Shown one piece after another: positions 39,838 to 49,471 of a stretch of 57,337 bases of DNA (positions are counted from its first letter, which is position 1; each line of letters opens with the position of its first letter). The stretch is from a virus. The stretch spans positions 1 to 57,337 of IMG/VR virus record IMGVR_UViG_3300021371_000016, one strand, 5' to 3'. Under the pieces are notes generated by a model. The model was not told the origin of the DNA. It was given only the letters and a program-made list of their open reading frames with translations, and searched no databases. Position numbers and translations under genes: made by a program.

Positions 39838-40650
39838 ATGGCAATAATATTTAAAGAAGAAGGTCATATATATGAAAGTAACGATAATGATCAAATAGAT
39901 TGGATTAGCGTTACATCATTAGTTAATATGTTTAAAGAACCTTTTGATGGTGAAACACAAGCAAAAAAATCATCTAGAAATAAAAGATCTAAATGGTACG
40001 GTATGACACCAAAAGAAATTTTAGATGCTTGGGAAGGGGAAAAGAATAGAGCAATTAAACTTGGTAATTGGTATCATAATCAGAGAGAAGCTGATATGCT
40101 AGATTTTAAGACTATTCAAAGAGACGGTGTAGAAGTACCAATAGTAAAGCCAATTGTAGATGCTGAAGGTATTAAGACAGCACCTAATCAGAAACTTCCA
40201 GATGGTGTATATCCAGAACATTTAGTTTATTTAAAGTCTGCAAAACTATGCGGACAAGCAGACTTAGTTGAAATTGTAAACGGCACAATTAATATTACAG
40301 ATTATAAGACAAATAAAGAAATAAAAGAAAAAGGATTTACAAACTGGGAGGGTATAACTAAAAAGTTATATAACCCAGTATCTCACTTAGATGACTGTAA
40401 TTTGAGCCATTATAACTTACAACTCAGCATTTATGCGTATATTATTAAAAAGCATAACCCCAAACTTAAAATAGGTAAACTTATAATTCAACATGTAAAA
40501 TTTAAACAAGTAGGAGAAGATAAAAACGGATACCCTATTAATGAGCATGTAAATGGAGAACCTGTATTAGAGGAAATAAAAATGTATGAATTACCATATC
40601 TTAAATCTGAGGTTATTGCATTAATAAACTTTATAAAAAATAAACAATAA
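39838..40650 (+). CDS. PD-(D/E)XK nuclease, RecB-like
   Basis: 270 residues. The early EEGHIYESNDNDQIDWISVT is typical of the N-terminal part of phage RecB-type nucleases. The active site reads KLCGQADLVEI followed by NITDYKTNKEI, the Asp...Asp-X-Lys core. A second exonuclease of this superfamily is at 6515, of different subgroup. The location in the late block between structural genes suggests a role in packaging or DNA end processing. It shares a single base with the tail spike start. Confidence 0.78.
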   Translation: MAIIFKEEGHIYESNDNDQIDWISVTSLVNMFKEPFDGETQAKKSSRNKRSKWYGMTPKEILDAWEGEKNRAIKLGNWYHNQREADMLDFKTIQRDGVEVPIVKPIVDAEGIKTAPNQKLPDGVYPEHLVYLKSAKLCGQADLVEIVNGTINITDYKTNKEIKEKGFTNWEGITKKLYNPVSHLDDCNLSHYNLQLSIYAYIIKKHNPKLKIGKLIIQHVKFKQVGEDKNGYPINEHVNGEPVLEEIKMYELPYLKSEVIALINFIKNKQ

Positions 40651-42428
40651 TGATAGTAGAGTTAGATGGATTTCAATTAATTGCTTTAGTACCACAGCCT
40701 CAAAAAAGCACAGCATCTACAATGCCTCTTGTACCAACAAGCGCAATAACACAACTTAAAAGAAAAAAGTTATATATAGATTTAGATTTAGTATCATCCT
40801 ATTCAGAATTTTTTTTACACAATGTTAGTACAACAGATATAGTATTATCAAATGTTATAACTCAAGTATGGCTTGGAAGTCAAGAAGAATTTGTTTTAGT
40901 AGATTTAACACCAGCTGATTTTGGAGCACTATTACCTATAGGTCCGGGAGTTGATCCCTCAAAAGTAAAAGTATCTTCTGCAGATACTACAGCAGATTTT
41001 TTAGAGAACAAACTTGTTGCTGGTACGGGTATTTCAATTGCAAAATTAAATCCTGGAGCAGATGAGGATTTAGAAATAAGAAGTTCATTTGAAAATATTT
41101 ATCTTAATGATGGTACTGTAGCAGATGGTAGAGTTGCAACATTAGGTGGTGCACTTACTTGGGATGGAGGTAAAGAAATTAGGACTGTAAATAGTAGAAT
41201 AATTAAAGAGGTTACAGAATCTTCTGATTTACCCTCAACGCTAGTAGCAAATACTACATATATAATCAGAGGTGAGATAAACATATCTTCTGCTATAACT
41301 TGCAATGTAGAAGGTGTTGAGATTATAGGTCTAGATAGAAACTTAGATCATTTAATATGGGAAGCTCCGGGACCTATGATTACTATAACTGATGTTAACT
41401 TTGGTATGTCTGGTATAAGAGTTTCCGGTACTAGAGGAACAGGATCAATTATATCAGCAACTAATATTAATGCTGGAGCATACAATGCGGGTAGATTAAA
41501 GGTTCTTACATTTTTAAACTGTCAATTTAGAGGTACATATGATGTTATGGATATCAAAGGCTTTGATCTTGTAGATATAAATAACTGTTTGTTCTTTTAT
41601 ATCAAAGCTTTAAACTTTGGTTTAAGGTTTGAAGATACATCTAAAATAGAAATAACATCTTGTGAGTTAATCAGATGGTTTGATGAATCTACTATACCAA
41701 CACCATCAGGATGGGCTACTTGTTCTATGATAGAGTTATTACCCAATAACATAGCATCATTTGGAGCAGTAAATATTAATGGTTGTGTAGTACATCCTCA
41801 ACAAACTCAAAATGGTATTGAAATAGCGGCAGGATCTACTACAGGATTTGGAACAATTTCTTCTAACGCTTTTGTAAATGTAGGATTGACCACAGGAAAA
41901 GTATTCTTACCAGAAGTACCTGTAGTTCTTTTACCTGATTATTCTCAACCACAAACTACTGGATATGATATATTTGCTAATCAGGGACTATTAAATTCTA
42001 CTTCAGGTACAGTAACTACTGTAAATAATAATACTACAAATACTGCTTTAAGTGCAGGTACACCTACAATAGTTTTGATAACAAGCACAAGTGCTGTTCA
42101 ACAAGCAGGAGTTAGATTTACTGTAGATAGTGCTACAGGAAGATCAACATACACTGGAACTAAACAAGTTTATGTATCAATACACATTTCAGCATCATTC
42201 TTAAAGCAAGATAAAGGAACAGATGATTATACTTTTTATGTTGCTCAAAATGGATCAGTTATTACAGCAAGTGGTTTAGAGCTACCTGATGTAGATGATA
42301 TTGGTGGTGCTGTTACTTTAGTATATGGTACATTAGTAAATCAAAATGATTATTTTGAACTGTGGGTGGAGTCTGCTGGTGGAGATGATATATTAGTTAC
42401 TAATTATACAATACTTATAAGAGAATAA
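40650..42428 (+). CDS. Tail spike or fibre with beta-helix
   Basis: 592 residues. The N-terminal domain (about 1-130) leads to a motif FLENKLVAGTGISI that recurs before fibre shafts. The centre (about 190-450) has the repeated short strands and Asn/Gly turns of a right-handed parallel beta-helix (ITITDVNFGMSGIRV, then FLNCQFRGTYDVMDI). The end is a jelly-roll-like domain with YVSIHISASFLKQDKG. It is likely a receptor-binding or polysaccharide-binding tail spike. It lies immediately before the methyltransferase and packaging genes. Confidence 0.62.
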   Translation: MIVELDGFQLIALVPQPQKSTASTMPLVPTSAITQLKRKKLYIDLDLVSSYSEFFLHNVSTTDIVLSNVITQVWLGSQEEFVLVDLTPADFGALLPIGPGVDPSKVKVSSADTTADFLENKLVAGTGISIAKLNPGADEDLEIRSSFENIYLNDGTVADGRVATLGGALTWDGGKEIRTVNSRIIKEVTESSDLPSTLVANTTYIIRGEINISSAITCNVEGVEIIGLDRNLDHLIWEAPGPMITITDVNFGMSGIRVSGTRGTGSIISATNINAGAYNAGRLKVLTFLNCQFRGTYDVMDIKGFDLVDINNCLFFYIKALNFGLRFEDTSKIEITSCELIRWFDESTIPTPSGWATCSMIELLPNNIASFGAVNINGCVVHPQQTQNGIEIAAGSTTGFGTISSNAFVNVGLTTGKVFLPEVPVVLLPDYSQPQTTGYDIFANQGLLNSTSGTVTTVNNNTTNTALSAGTPTIVLITSTSAVQQAGVRFTVDSATGRSTYTGTKQVYVSIHISASFLKQDKGTDDYTFYVAQNGSVITASGLELPDVDDIGGAVTLVYGTLVNQNDYFELWVESAGGDDILVTNYTILIRE

Positions 42429-42429
42429 A

Positions 42430-42921
42430 ATGAGCGAAGATTTTCCAGGCAGTGTTTATGGTGAAATAACTAATAAGGGTACAGATAAACTTATTGATAT
42501 ATTTAAATCTAATTTAACAGAATCAGATATATTTTATGACTTAGGATCTGGAAAAGGAAAATTAGCTATTGACATAGCTAGTAAAACCAGTGTAAAAAAG
42601 GTTTTTGGTATTGAATTGCATAAAGAAAGATTTAATGAATCTATAAATAGTTTAAAAGATTTAAATATAGATAATGTATCTTTTATAAATAAAGACTTTC
42701 TTGATGTTGATTTATCTAAAGCTACTATAGTTTATTATGCTAATGAAGGTATACCAAAACCTACAAATGATAAAGTTTGGGATAAACTTCCAAAAGGTTG
42801 TTTATTAATATGTGGTAGAAGAGTCAAAGCACTAGAAAACCAAAAAAAATATAACTTAACAGAACCAATAGAAAAAACTTATACTTCTAAAAGAGGTAAT
42901 TGGTATATAATAAAAGAATAA
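42430..42921 (+). CDS. DOT1-like class I SAM methyltransferase
   Basis: 163 residues. YGEITNKGTDKLIDIF, IFYDLGSGKGKLAIDI (SAM-binding motif I, 34-49), and VFGIELHKERF (motif II) have the arrangement of DOT1/class I methyltransferases; the DLGSGKG loop is clear. FINKDFLDVDLSKATIVYYA is the motif IV region. The substrate is not known: protein, DNA or a small molecule are all possible. It starts one base after the tail-spike stop. Confidence 0.65.
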   Translation: MSEDFPGSVYGEITNKGTDKLIDIFKSNLTESDIFYDLGSGKGKLAIDIASKTSVKKVFGIELHKERFNESINSLKDLNIDNVSFINKDFLDVDLSKATIVYYANEGIPKPTNDKVWDKLPKGCLLICGRRVKALENQKKYNLTEPIEKTYTSKRGNWYIIKE

Positions 42922-42922
42922 T

Positions 42923-43441
42923 ATGTTAATAAAACTTTTTGAAATAGATAATGGAGCACTTGTTTTAACAGATCACTGTTACACATTGAACTTTTTAAAG
43001 GATATAATGGATGAGTATCCAGATAGTCATTTAAGTATATTCAAATACTTGTTCTATATGAGCTGCCCTAATCCGGATATGAATCCTTTCTTTCATTTGC
43101 CAGAGCATGAAAAAGAGGATATTATTATAGAAGAAGTAAAGCTTGAAGAATCCCCGGAAGATAGTAAGATAAGATTAGCTTTAGACATGTGCTATAAGTT
43201 ATATGAAACACCTACAATGCGTGCATATATGGGTATTAAGAAAGCTTTAGACAACATGGCAACATATATGGCCAATACGCAAATAACAGATGGTAGAGAC
43301 GGCAATATTAGCCAAATAAGAGCTGTTGCTAAAGACTTTGATAGCATTAGGCAATCATTTAAAGGAGCATATAAAGATTTAAAAGATGAACAACAATCAT
43401 CAGTAAGGGGAGGTCAAGGGTTGGCCTACGATCAAATCTAA
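42923..43441 (+). CDS. Conserved protein preceding terminase region
   Basis: 172 residues, starting MLIKLFEIDNGALVLTDHCY. The sequence contains YLFYMSCPNPDMNPFFHLPE and a helical C-terminal part. I associate this protein with the terminase neighbourhood of crAss-like phages. A small terminase analogue is possible since no terS is otherwise visible, but no HTH motif is evident. Confidence 0.5.
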   Translation: MLIKLFEIDNGALVLTDHCYTLNFLKDIMDEYPDSHLSIFKYLFYMSCPNPDMNPFFHLPEHEKEDIIIEEVKLEESPEDSKIRLALDMCYKLYETPTMRAYMGIKKALDNMATYMANTQITDGRDGNISQIRAVAKDFDSIRQSFKGAYKDLKDEQQSSVRGGQGLAYDQI

Positions 43442-43451
43442 AATAAAACCA

Positions 43452-43715
43452 ATGAAAGTAACACCAATAGGTAGAAGAGTATTAATTAAAGATAGACAAC
43501 CGCAGCAGTTTTTTCCAGGAACTGACATTATAAATCCAAATACAGCTAAGGATTATATGGCGGATGTAATTGCTGTAGGTCAAGATGTAACATCGGTAAA
43601 AGCTGGAGATATTATTAAGTATGCTGAATATGCAGAAGGAGTAAGCATGAAGCATGAAGGTAAAAACCACCAGCTTATTAATGTTGATACTATACTGGCA
43701 ATAGTAGAAATGTGA
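43452..43715 (+). CDS. GroES-like co-chaperonin (Cpn10)
   Basis: 87 residues. PIGRRVLIKDRQPQQFFPGT and TDIINPNTAKDYMADVIAVG match the Cpn10 core; then VKAGDIIKYAEYAEG and INVDTILAIV. The mobile loop region (about residues 12-30) is short. Like T4 gp31, it may cap the host GroEL and help fold the capsid protein. It directly precedes the terminase gene and overlaps its start codon by four bases. Confidence 0.72.
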   Translation: MKVTPIGRRVLIKDRQPQQFFPGTDIINPNTAKDYMADVIAVGQDVTSVKAGDIIKYAEYAEGVSMKHEGKNHQLINVDTILAIVEM

Positions 43716-45886
43716 GAGTAGTTCCAACATATTTAAATGGAGATTGGACAACAACCACTTTTGAGACTGATCAAGAGTGGTTAGGTTTTTTATTGCCTTT
43801 ATTTAAGGAACCTGGTAAATATGAATTTGATGAAACATCTAAAATATTTAATCAGGAAGCTAGAAAATTTAATAAGGAGGGTATATACCTAAATGCTCCC
43901 AATGGAGGCAAAGATTTTAGAAAATATTGGGATTCTGAAAAAGCAAAGTGCAGACTTGGTGTAATATATCAGAATAATGATAAGACTTGGTATTTAACTA
44001 GAGATTATTATATGTGGTTAAACTTTTTACCTATATATGATAAAGAAGAAAAGGCATATGGATTTGCCAAAGTGAGGGATGCTCAATATCATATGGCTTT
44101 ATATGAGCTAATAGCAGAATTAAGTAATAAACATGCTGCCATATTTAAGAAACGTCAGATAGCATCTTCTTATTTTCATATGGGTAAGCTTATAAATACA
44201 TATTGGTTTGAAGAAGGATCTGTTTGTAAGATTGGCGCAAGTTTAAAAGATTATATAAATGATAAAGGATCCTGGAAGTTTTTAGAAGAATATAAAGACT
44301 TTCTTAATGAGCATACGGCTTGGTATAGACCAAGTAACCCGGAAAAAGTTTTACTTTGGCAACAGCAAATAGAAGTTAGAGTCGGAAATAGAAAAACAAG
44401 TAAAGGGTTAAAATCTAAGATACAAGGTGCATCATTTGAAAAGAATGCAACAACTGGAGTAGGGGGACCTACAACTTACTTCTTTCATGAGGAGGCTGGT
44501 ATTGCTCCAAAAATGGGAGATACATATGAGTACCTGCGTCCTGCAATGTCTTCTGGTATGATAACTACAGGTCAGTTTATTGCTGCTGGATCTGTAGGTG
44601 ATTTAGATCAATGTAACCCACTTAAGGATATGATCCTTAATCCTACAAATAATGATATATATGCGGTTGAAACAAACCTTTTAGACAAGGATGGTGCTAT
44701 AGGTTTATCCGGACTATTTATTCCCGAACAATGGTCAATGCCACCATACATAGATCAGTTTGGTAATTCTAAAGTAAAGGAAGCTTTAGAAGCTATAATG
44801 ATAGAAAGAGAAGATTGGAAAAATAAACTAAATCCTGAACAATACCAATTAAGAATATCTCAGAAACCAACTAATATTGCAGAAGGATTTGCTTATAGAA
44901 AAGAATCAATATTTCCTCAAGGTATTATATCTAAGCAACTTAAAAAAATTGAAGATAAAGATTATTTTTATGAGCATATAGAACTTAGTAGAGATCAAAG
45001 TGGAATTGTTGCAAAAAGATCTACAAAAATACCTATATCAACATTTCCGGTAGATAAAAAGATGTCAGACAAAAGGGGTGTTCCGGTAGTATACGAAAGA
45101 CCAATAAAAAATCCTCCTTTTGGTGCATATTATGCTTCTATTGACCCTGTATCAGAAGGTAAAACTACAACATCTGATTCCTTGTGTTCTATATTTGTAA
45201 TGAAAAATGCAATTGAAGTTACAAGAGAAACTCCAGATGGACCTGAAACATTTACAGAAAGAGATAAGATTGTATGTGCTTGGTCTGGAAGATATGATGA
45301 TATAAACAAAACGCATGAGCAACTTCTTTTAATAATCGAATGGTATAATGCATGGACGGTGGTTGAAAATAATATTAGTCACTTTATAAATTATATGGTT
45401 TCTAAAAAGAAACAGAAATACCTAGTTCCCAAAAGTCAAATGGTTTTTTTAAAAGACTTAGGATCTAATAAGAATGTGTATCAGGAATATGGTTGGAAAA
45501 ATACAGGTACATTATTTAAATCACATCTTATATCTTATGCTATTGAATATTTAAGAGAGGAAATAAATAATGAAACTGATGATGATGGTAATATAATAAG
45601 TTCAACTTTAGGGATTGAAAGAATACCTGATCCCATGCTTTTAACGGAGATGAAGCAATATCAGCCTGGATTAAATGTTGATAGGCTTGTAGCTTTTTCC
45701 GCTTTAGTTGCATTTGCTAAAGTGCAAGAGGCAAACAGAGGATACTTAAAGGTAAAAGAAGAATCTTCTTCTTTGGATAAGTCAAAAAAAATGTATAAAT
45801 TAAAGTACAGTCCCTTTAGAAATATGGGGAGTAAAAAATCTATGTCTGGTAGAAAACGAAGATCTGGATTTAAAAATTTAAAATAA
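43712..45886 (+). CDS. terL: Terminase large subunit
   Basis: 724 residues, starting with GTG at 43712, which overlaps the previous stop. The ATPase half has FKKRQIASSYFHMG (146-159) and the Walker B-like YFFHEEAG (256-263), the form typical of crAss-like TerL. The nuclease half has YYASIDPVSEG (473-483, first acidic residue) and TVVENNISHF (549-558). It packages DNA into the procapsid with the portal. It is followed by a two-base gap to the portal gene. Confidence 0.86.
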   Translation: MRVVPTYLNGDWTTTTFETDQEWLGFLLPLFKEPGKYEFDETSKIFNQEARKFNKEGIYLNAPNGGKDFRKYWDSEKAKCRLGVIYQNNDKTWYLTRDYYMWLNFLPIYDKEEKAYGFAKVRDAQYHMALYELIAELSNKHAAIFKKRQIASSYFHMGKLINTYWFEEGSVCKIGASLKDYINDKGSWKFLEEYKDFLNEHTAWYRPSNPEKVLLWQQQIEVRVGNRKTSKGLKSKIQGASFEKNATTGVGGPTTYFFHEEAGIAPKMGDTYEYLRPAMSSGMITTGQFIAAGSVGDLDQCNPLKDMILNPTNNDIYAVETNLLDKDGAIGLSGLFIPEQWSMPPYIDQFGNSKVKEALEAIMIEREDWKNKLNPEQYQLRISQKPTNIAEGFAYRKESIFPQGIISKQLKKIEDKDYFYEHIELSRDQSGIVAKRSTKIPISTFPVDKKMSDKRGVPVVYERPIKNPPFGAYYASIDPVSEGKTTTSDSLCSIFVMKNAIEVTRETPDGPETFTERDKIVCAWSGRYDDINKTHEQLLLIIEWYNAWTVVENNISHFINYMVSKKKQKYLVPKSQMVFLKDLGSNKNVYQEYGWKNTGTLFKSHLISYAIEYLREEINNETDDDGNIISSTLGIERIPDPMLLTEMKQYQPGLNVDRLVAFSALVAFAKVQEANRGYLKVKEESSSLDKSKKMYKLKYSPFRNMGSKKSMSGRKRRSGFKNLK

Positions 45887-45887
45887 C

Positions 45888-48647
45888 ATGAAGGTATTTA
45901 ATGCATTACAACTAAAAAATGGAGCTAAAGGAGAGGGCTATCCAACTTCATCTAGTCTTACTCAACCCATACAATTTCTACCTGCGAAAAAGAAAAATGA
46001 TGACTGGTATGCTTGGAATATTGATTGGCTTGAGTTACAAGGTATTGAATTCTTAAGGCACAATGCTAGAAAATTACTAAAGAATTATAAACTAGCAAAA
46101 GGTATTATTGATAAAACAGACTACATTATTGAAGAAGATAATGATTATAAGGATCTAATGGATGTATTAACTAAAGAAGATAATTCGGCATTAGAACTAA
46201 AGTTTTACCCAATAATTCCTAATGTAGTTAATGTATTAACAGGAGAGTTTTCAAAAAGATATTCCAAAGTTCAATATAGAGCAGTAGACAACACATCTTA
46301 TAATGAGATGCTTGAGCAGAAAAGGGCTATGGTTGAAGAAAATCTTCTTGCTGATGCTGAGGCTAAGCTATTAGCTAAAATGATTGAAATGGGTATGGAT
46401 CCTCAATCAGAAGAAGCGCAGCAACAAATGTCTCCTGAAAATCTTAAAACTCTTCCTGAGATAGAAGACTTCTTTTCTATGGATTATAGAAGTATGATTG
46501 AAGAGTGGGCAACCCACCAGGGAAATGTTGATGAAGAAAGATTCAAAATGCAAGAGCTTGAAGAAAGAGCTTTTCGTGATTCACTTGTTTGTGATAGAGA
46601 ATTCTGGCATTTTAAAATGATGGAAGATGATTATGATATTGAGGTTTGGAATCCAGTACTTACATTTTATCAGAAGTCTCCAGATGTAAGATATATTTCA
46701 GATGCAAACTATGGCGGAAAAATTGATCTTATGACTGTTTCAGATGTTATTGATAAATATGGTTATTTAATGACTGAAAAGCAACTTCATTCACTTCAGG
46801 AAATTTATCCTGCAAGATCTGCGTTATATCAGGTAAATGGTATGCAGAATGATGGATCTTACTATGATCCTTCTAGATCTCATGAATGGAATACTCAAAT
46901 GCCAGGTTTAGCATACAGACAGTATGTGAGTAACTGGTCAGATGATCCGGCTAAAGGCGGAGATATCATAAGTCAAATATTAAATGAAGGTGATGATGTT
47001 TCGATATGGGGTGAAGCTGAATTAATGAGAGTTACCACAACATATTGGAAGACACAGCGTAAACTTGGACACCTGACTAGAATTAAAAAAGATGGTGAAA
47101 TAATTCAAGAAATTATAGATGAAAACTATAAGGTTACTGAAAACCCTATTTATGATACTACAATCTTTAAACAAAAAAGTAAAGAAAATCTATTAGAGGG
47201 TGAGCATATAGATTGGATTTGGATTAACGAGGTATGTGGTGGTGTAAAAATTGGACCTAATTTACCAGCATTTTGGAGATCTAATATGGGAGACAATATT
47301 AATCCTATATATCTTGGAATAAATAGACCTAAGCCTGGAAGAATACCATTTCAATTTAAAGGTGACAATAATTTATATGGATGCAAATTGCCTATGGAAG
47401 GTAGGGTATTTTCAGATAGAAATACAAAATCTACATCATTAGTAGATTTAATGAAAGCATATCAAGTTGGCTATAACATGGTAAATAACCAGATAGCTGA
47501 TATACTTGTAGATGAGCTAGGTACTGTAATTATGTTTGATCAAAATGCACTGCCTAGACATTCAATGGGAGAAGATTGGGGTAAACATAATTATGCAAAA
47601 GCATATACGGCAATGAAGGATTTTAGCATGCTTCCTTTAGATACTTCTATTACAAATACTGAGAATGCTACTAATTTTAATCATTATCAAACTCTTAATC
47701 TAGAACAGACAAATAGATTAATGTCTAGAATACAATTAGCAAATTACTTTAAGCAACAAGCATTTGATGCTATTGGTGTAAATCCTCAAAGAATGGGTTC
47801 ACCTATGGGCAATGAAACAGCAACAGGGGTTGTTAATGCAATGAATCAGTCATATGCTCAAACAGAGATATATTTTAATCAGCATTCTGATCAGTTAATG
47901 CCAAGAGTTCATCAAATGAGAACTGACTTAGCTCAATTCTATCATAGTACTAATCCTAGTGTTAGACTTAGTTATATTACAACAGAATCTGAAAAGGTGA
48001 ATTTTGTAATAAATGGTACAGATTTATTACTTAGAGAATTTAATGTATTTGCAACAACCAAAACAAATCATAGGCAAATATTAGAACAACTGAAGCAAAT
48101 GGCTATTCAAAATAATACTACTGGTGCTAGTATTTATGATTTAGGTAACATACTTAAAGCAGAATCAATAGCTGAAGTTTCAGATATACTTAAGGATACT
48201 GAAGCAAAGTCACAACAGCAAAGACAGCAAGAAATGCAACAACAGCAGCAAATGCAAGAGCAACAGATTCAAGCTCAACAACAACAAGAACAAATGAGAT
48301 TGCAGGCTCAGGCTGAAGAAGCAGAAAAGAATAGACAAAAAGATATCACCGTTGCAGAAATAAGATCTGCTGGATACGGGGCTGGTCAAGATATTAATCA
48401 AAATGAAGTATCTGATTTTAAAGATGCTATGGATGATATAAAAGAAACTAGCAGATATAGAGAGCAAATGGATATGAAAAGAGAAGAGAACGTGATGAAG
48501 CAGGAAACAGGTAGACAGAAATTAAATTTAGATAGAGATAAACTAGCTACACAGAGACAAGTTGCTCAAACTAATTTGGAAATAGCAAGGGAGAATAAAA
48601 ATAAATATGACGTTGAATCCAAAAAAGAAAAAAAGAAAAATAAATAA
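45888..48647 (+). CDS. Portal protein
   Basis: 919 residues, long as in crAss-like portals. The central region has WATHQGNVDEERFKMQEL and DYDIEVWNPVLTFYQKSP, and after about 600 the segment TENATNFNHYQTLNLEQTNR is typical of the crown or stem. The C-terminus (about 760-919) is a Gln/Lys-rich helical tail with many Gln repeats. It forms the dodecameric ring through which DNA enters. Strong context: follows TerL and precedes the head fibre genes. Confidence 0.83.
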   Translation: MKVFNALQLKNGAKGEGYPTSSSLTQPIQFLPAKKKNDDWYAWNIDWLELQGIEFLRHNARKLLKNYKLAKGIIDKTDYIIEEDNDYKDLMDVLTKEDNSALELKFYPIIPNVVNVLTGEFSKRYSKVQYRAVDNTSYNEMLEQKRAMVEENLLADAEAKLLAKMIEMGMDPQSEEAQQQMSPENLKTLPEIEDFFSMDYRSMIEEWATHQGNVDEERFKMQELEERAFRDSLVCDREFWHFKMMEDDYDIEVWNPVLTFYQKSPDVRYISDANYGGKIDLMTVSDVIDKYGYLMTEKQLHSLQEIYPARSALYQVNGMQNDGSYYDPSRSHEWNTQMPGLAYRQYVSNWSDDPAKGGDIISQILNEGDDVSIWGEAELMRVTTTYWKTQRKLGHLTRIKKDGEIIQEIIDENYKVTENPIYDTTIFKQKSKENLLEGEHIDWIWINEVCGGVKIGPNLPAFWRSNMGDNINPIYLGINRPKPGRIPFQFKGDNNLYGCKLPMEGRVFSDRNTKSTSLVDLMKAYQVGYNMVNNQIADILVDELGTVIMFDQNALPRHSMGEDWGKHNYAKAYTAMKDFSMLPLDTSITNTENATNFNHYQTLNLEQTNRLMSRIQLANYFKQQAFDAIGVNPQRMGSPMGNETATGVVNAMNQSYAQTEIYFNQHSDQLMPRVHQMRTDLAQFYHSTNPSVRLSYITTESEKVNFVINGTDLLLREFNVFATTKTNHRQILEQLKQMAIQNNTTGASIYDLGNILKAESIAEVSDILKDTEAKSQQQRQQEMQQQQQMQEQQIQAQQQQEQMRLQAQAEEAEKNRQKDITVAEIRSAGYGAGQDINQNEVSDFKDAMDDIKETSRYREQMDMKREENVMKQETGRQKLNLDRDKLATQRQVAQTNLEIARENKNKYDVESKKEKKKNK

Positions 48648-48649
48648 TA

Positions 48650-49471
48650 ATGCAGATATTACAAGAAATACTAGGTTTAGTACAGAGACGTTTATTTTTA
48701 AAGAAAACGGCTATAAAAGAGGATGATGTTATCTACATAGCAAAAGATATAAGTAAAAATAATGTTCCAGATCTTGAGTCAAAAGCAGTTAGAATAAAAG
48801 AACTTTCTGAATATATTGGTTCTAATGGTGGACAGGTAGGTCCGCAAGGTCCCGTTGGACCTCCAGGAGCAGATGGTGCTCCAGGAGCAACAGGTCCAAC
48901 AGGCCCTATAGGACCAGCAGGTCCAGTAGGTGCAGCAAGTTTAAACTTTGTTGGCACATTTGATAATACAATAGGTTACTCAGAAGGAGATGTTGTATTT
49001 TTTGATGGTTCTAGTTATGTAGCAAAATTTGCTATACCAATTCCTACACCTCCAGCAGTTTTACCAGATCCTCCTAATACAGATTGGGATTTTTTATCAG
49101 TAGAAGGAGATGTTGGCCCACAAGGTCCTATTGGTCCAATTGGTCCAGCAGGAGCTAGTTTATGGACAAATACCGTATCTCAAAATATACCGTCAACTTC
49201 AACAATCTTAGACTTATCTGCAGGTAATACATTTATTATAACAATAGATGGCCCTGCTACAATATCAATGATCAACTTAGGTGTAGGTGATTATATCTTT
49301 ATTATAGATAATACAGCTCAAGAAATTGTAACATTACAAGCTGGTAGCAACATGTACACTAACAATTCATTGCAACCTGTAATAAACAATATAACATTAA
49401 TGAAAGGTACTTCAGATGGTACTAAAATTTATATTACTTCATTGGAGAATATGGAAAATGTTACAGTATGA
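48650..49471 (+). CDS. Collagen-like head fibre protein
   Basis: 273 residues. The N-terminus (EILGLVQRRLFLKKTAIKED, then DLESKAVRIKELSEYI) looks like a head-anchor module, and is followed by Gly-X-Y repeats (GPQGPVGPPGADGAPGATGP) and a second short GPQGPIGPIGPAG run, with a small beta domain between and after. Collagen-like repeats give trimeric shafts. Position after the portal matches head fibre genes of crAss-like phages. The overlap with the next gene is four bases. Confidence 0.65.
   Translation: MQILQEILGLVQRRLFLKKTAIKEDDVIYIAKDISKNNVPDLESKAVRIKELSEYIGSNGGQVGPQGPVGPPGADGAPGATGPTGPIGPAGPVGAASLNFVGTFDNTIGYSEGDVVFFDGSSYVAKFAIPIPTPPAVLPDPPNTDWDFLSVEGDVGPQGPIGPIGPAGASLWTNTVSQNIPSTSTILDLSAGNTFIITIDGPATISMINLGVGDYIFIIDNTAQEIVTLQAGSNMYTNNSLQPVINNITLMKGTSDGTKIYITSLENMENVTV

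Noticed and set aside
42923-43441. Small terminase subunit
   Set aside because: The position is right, but no helix-turn-helix or terS-like pattern could be seen, so it is left as a conserved unknown.
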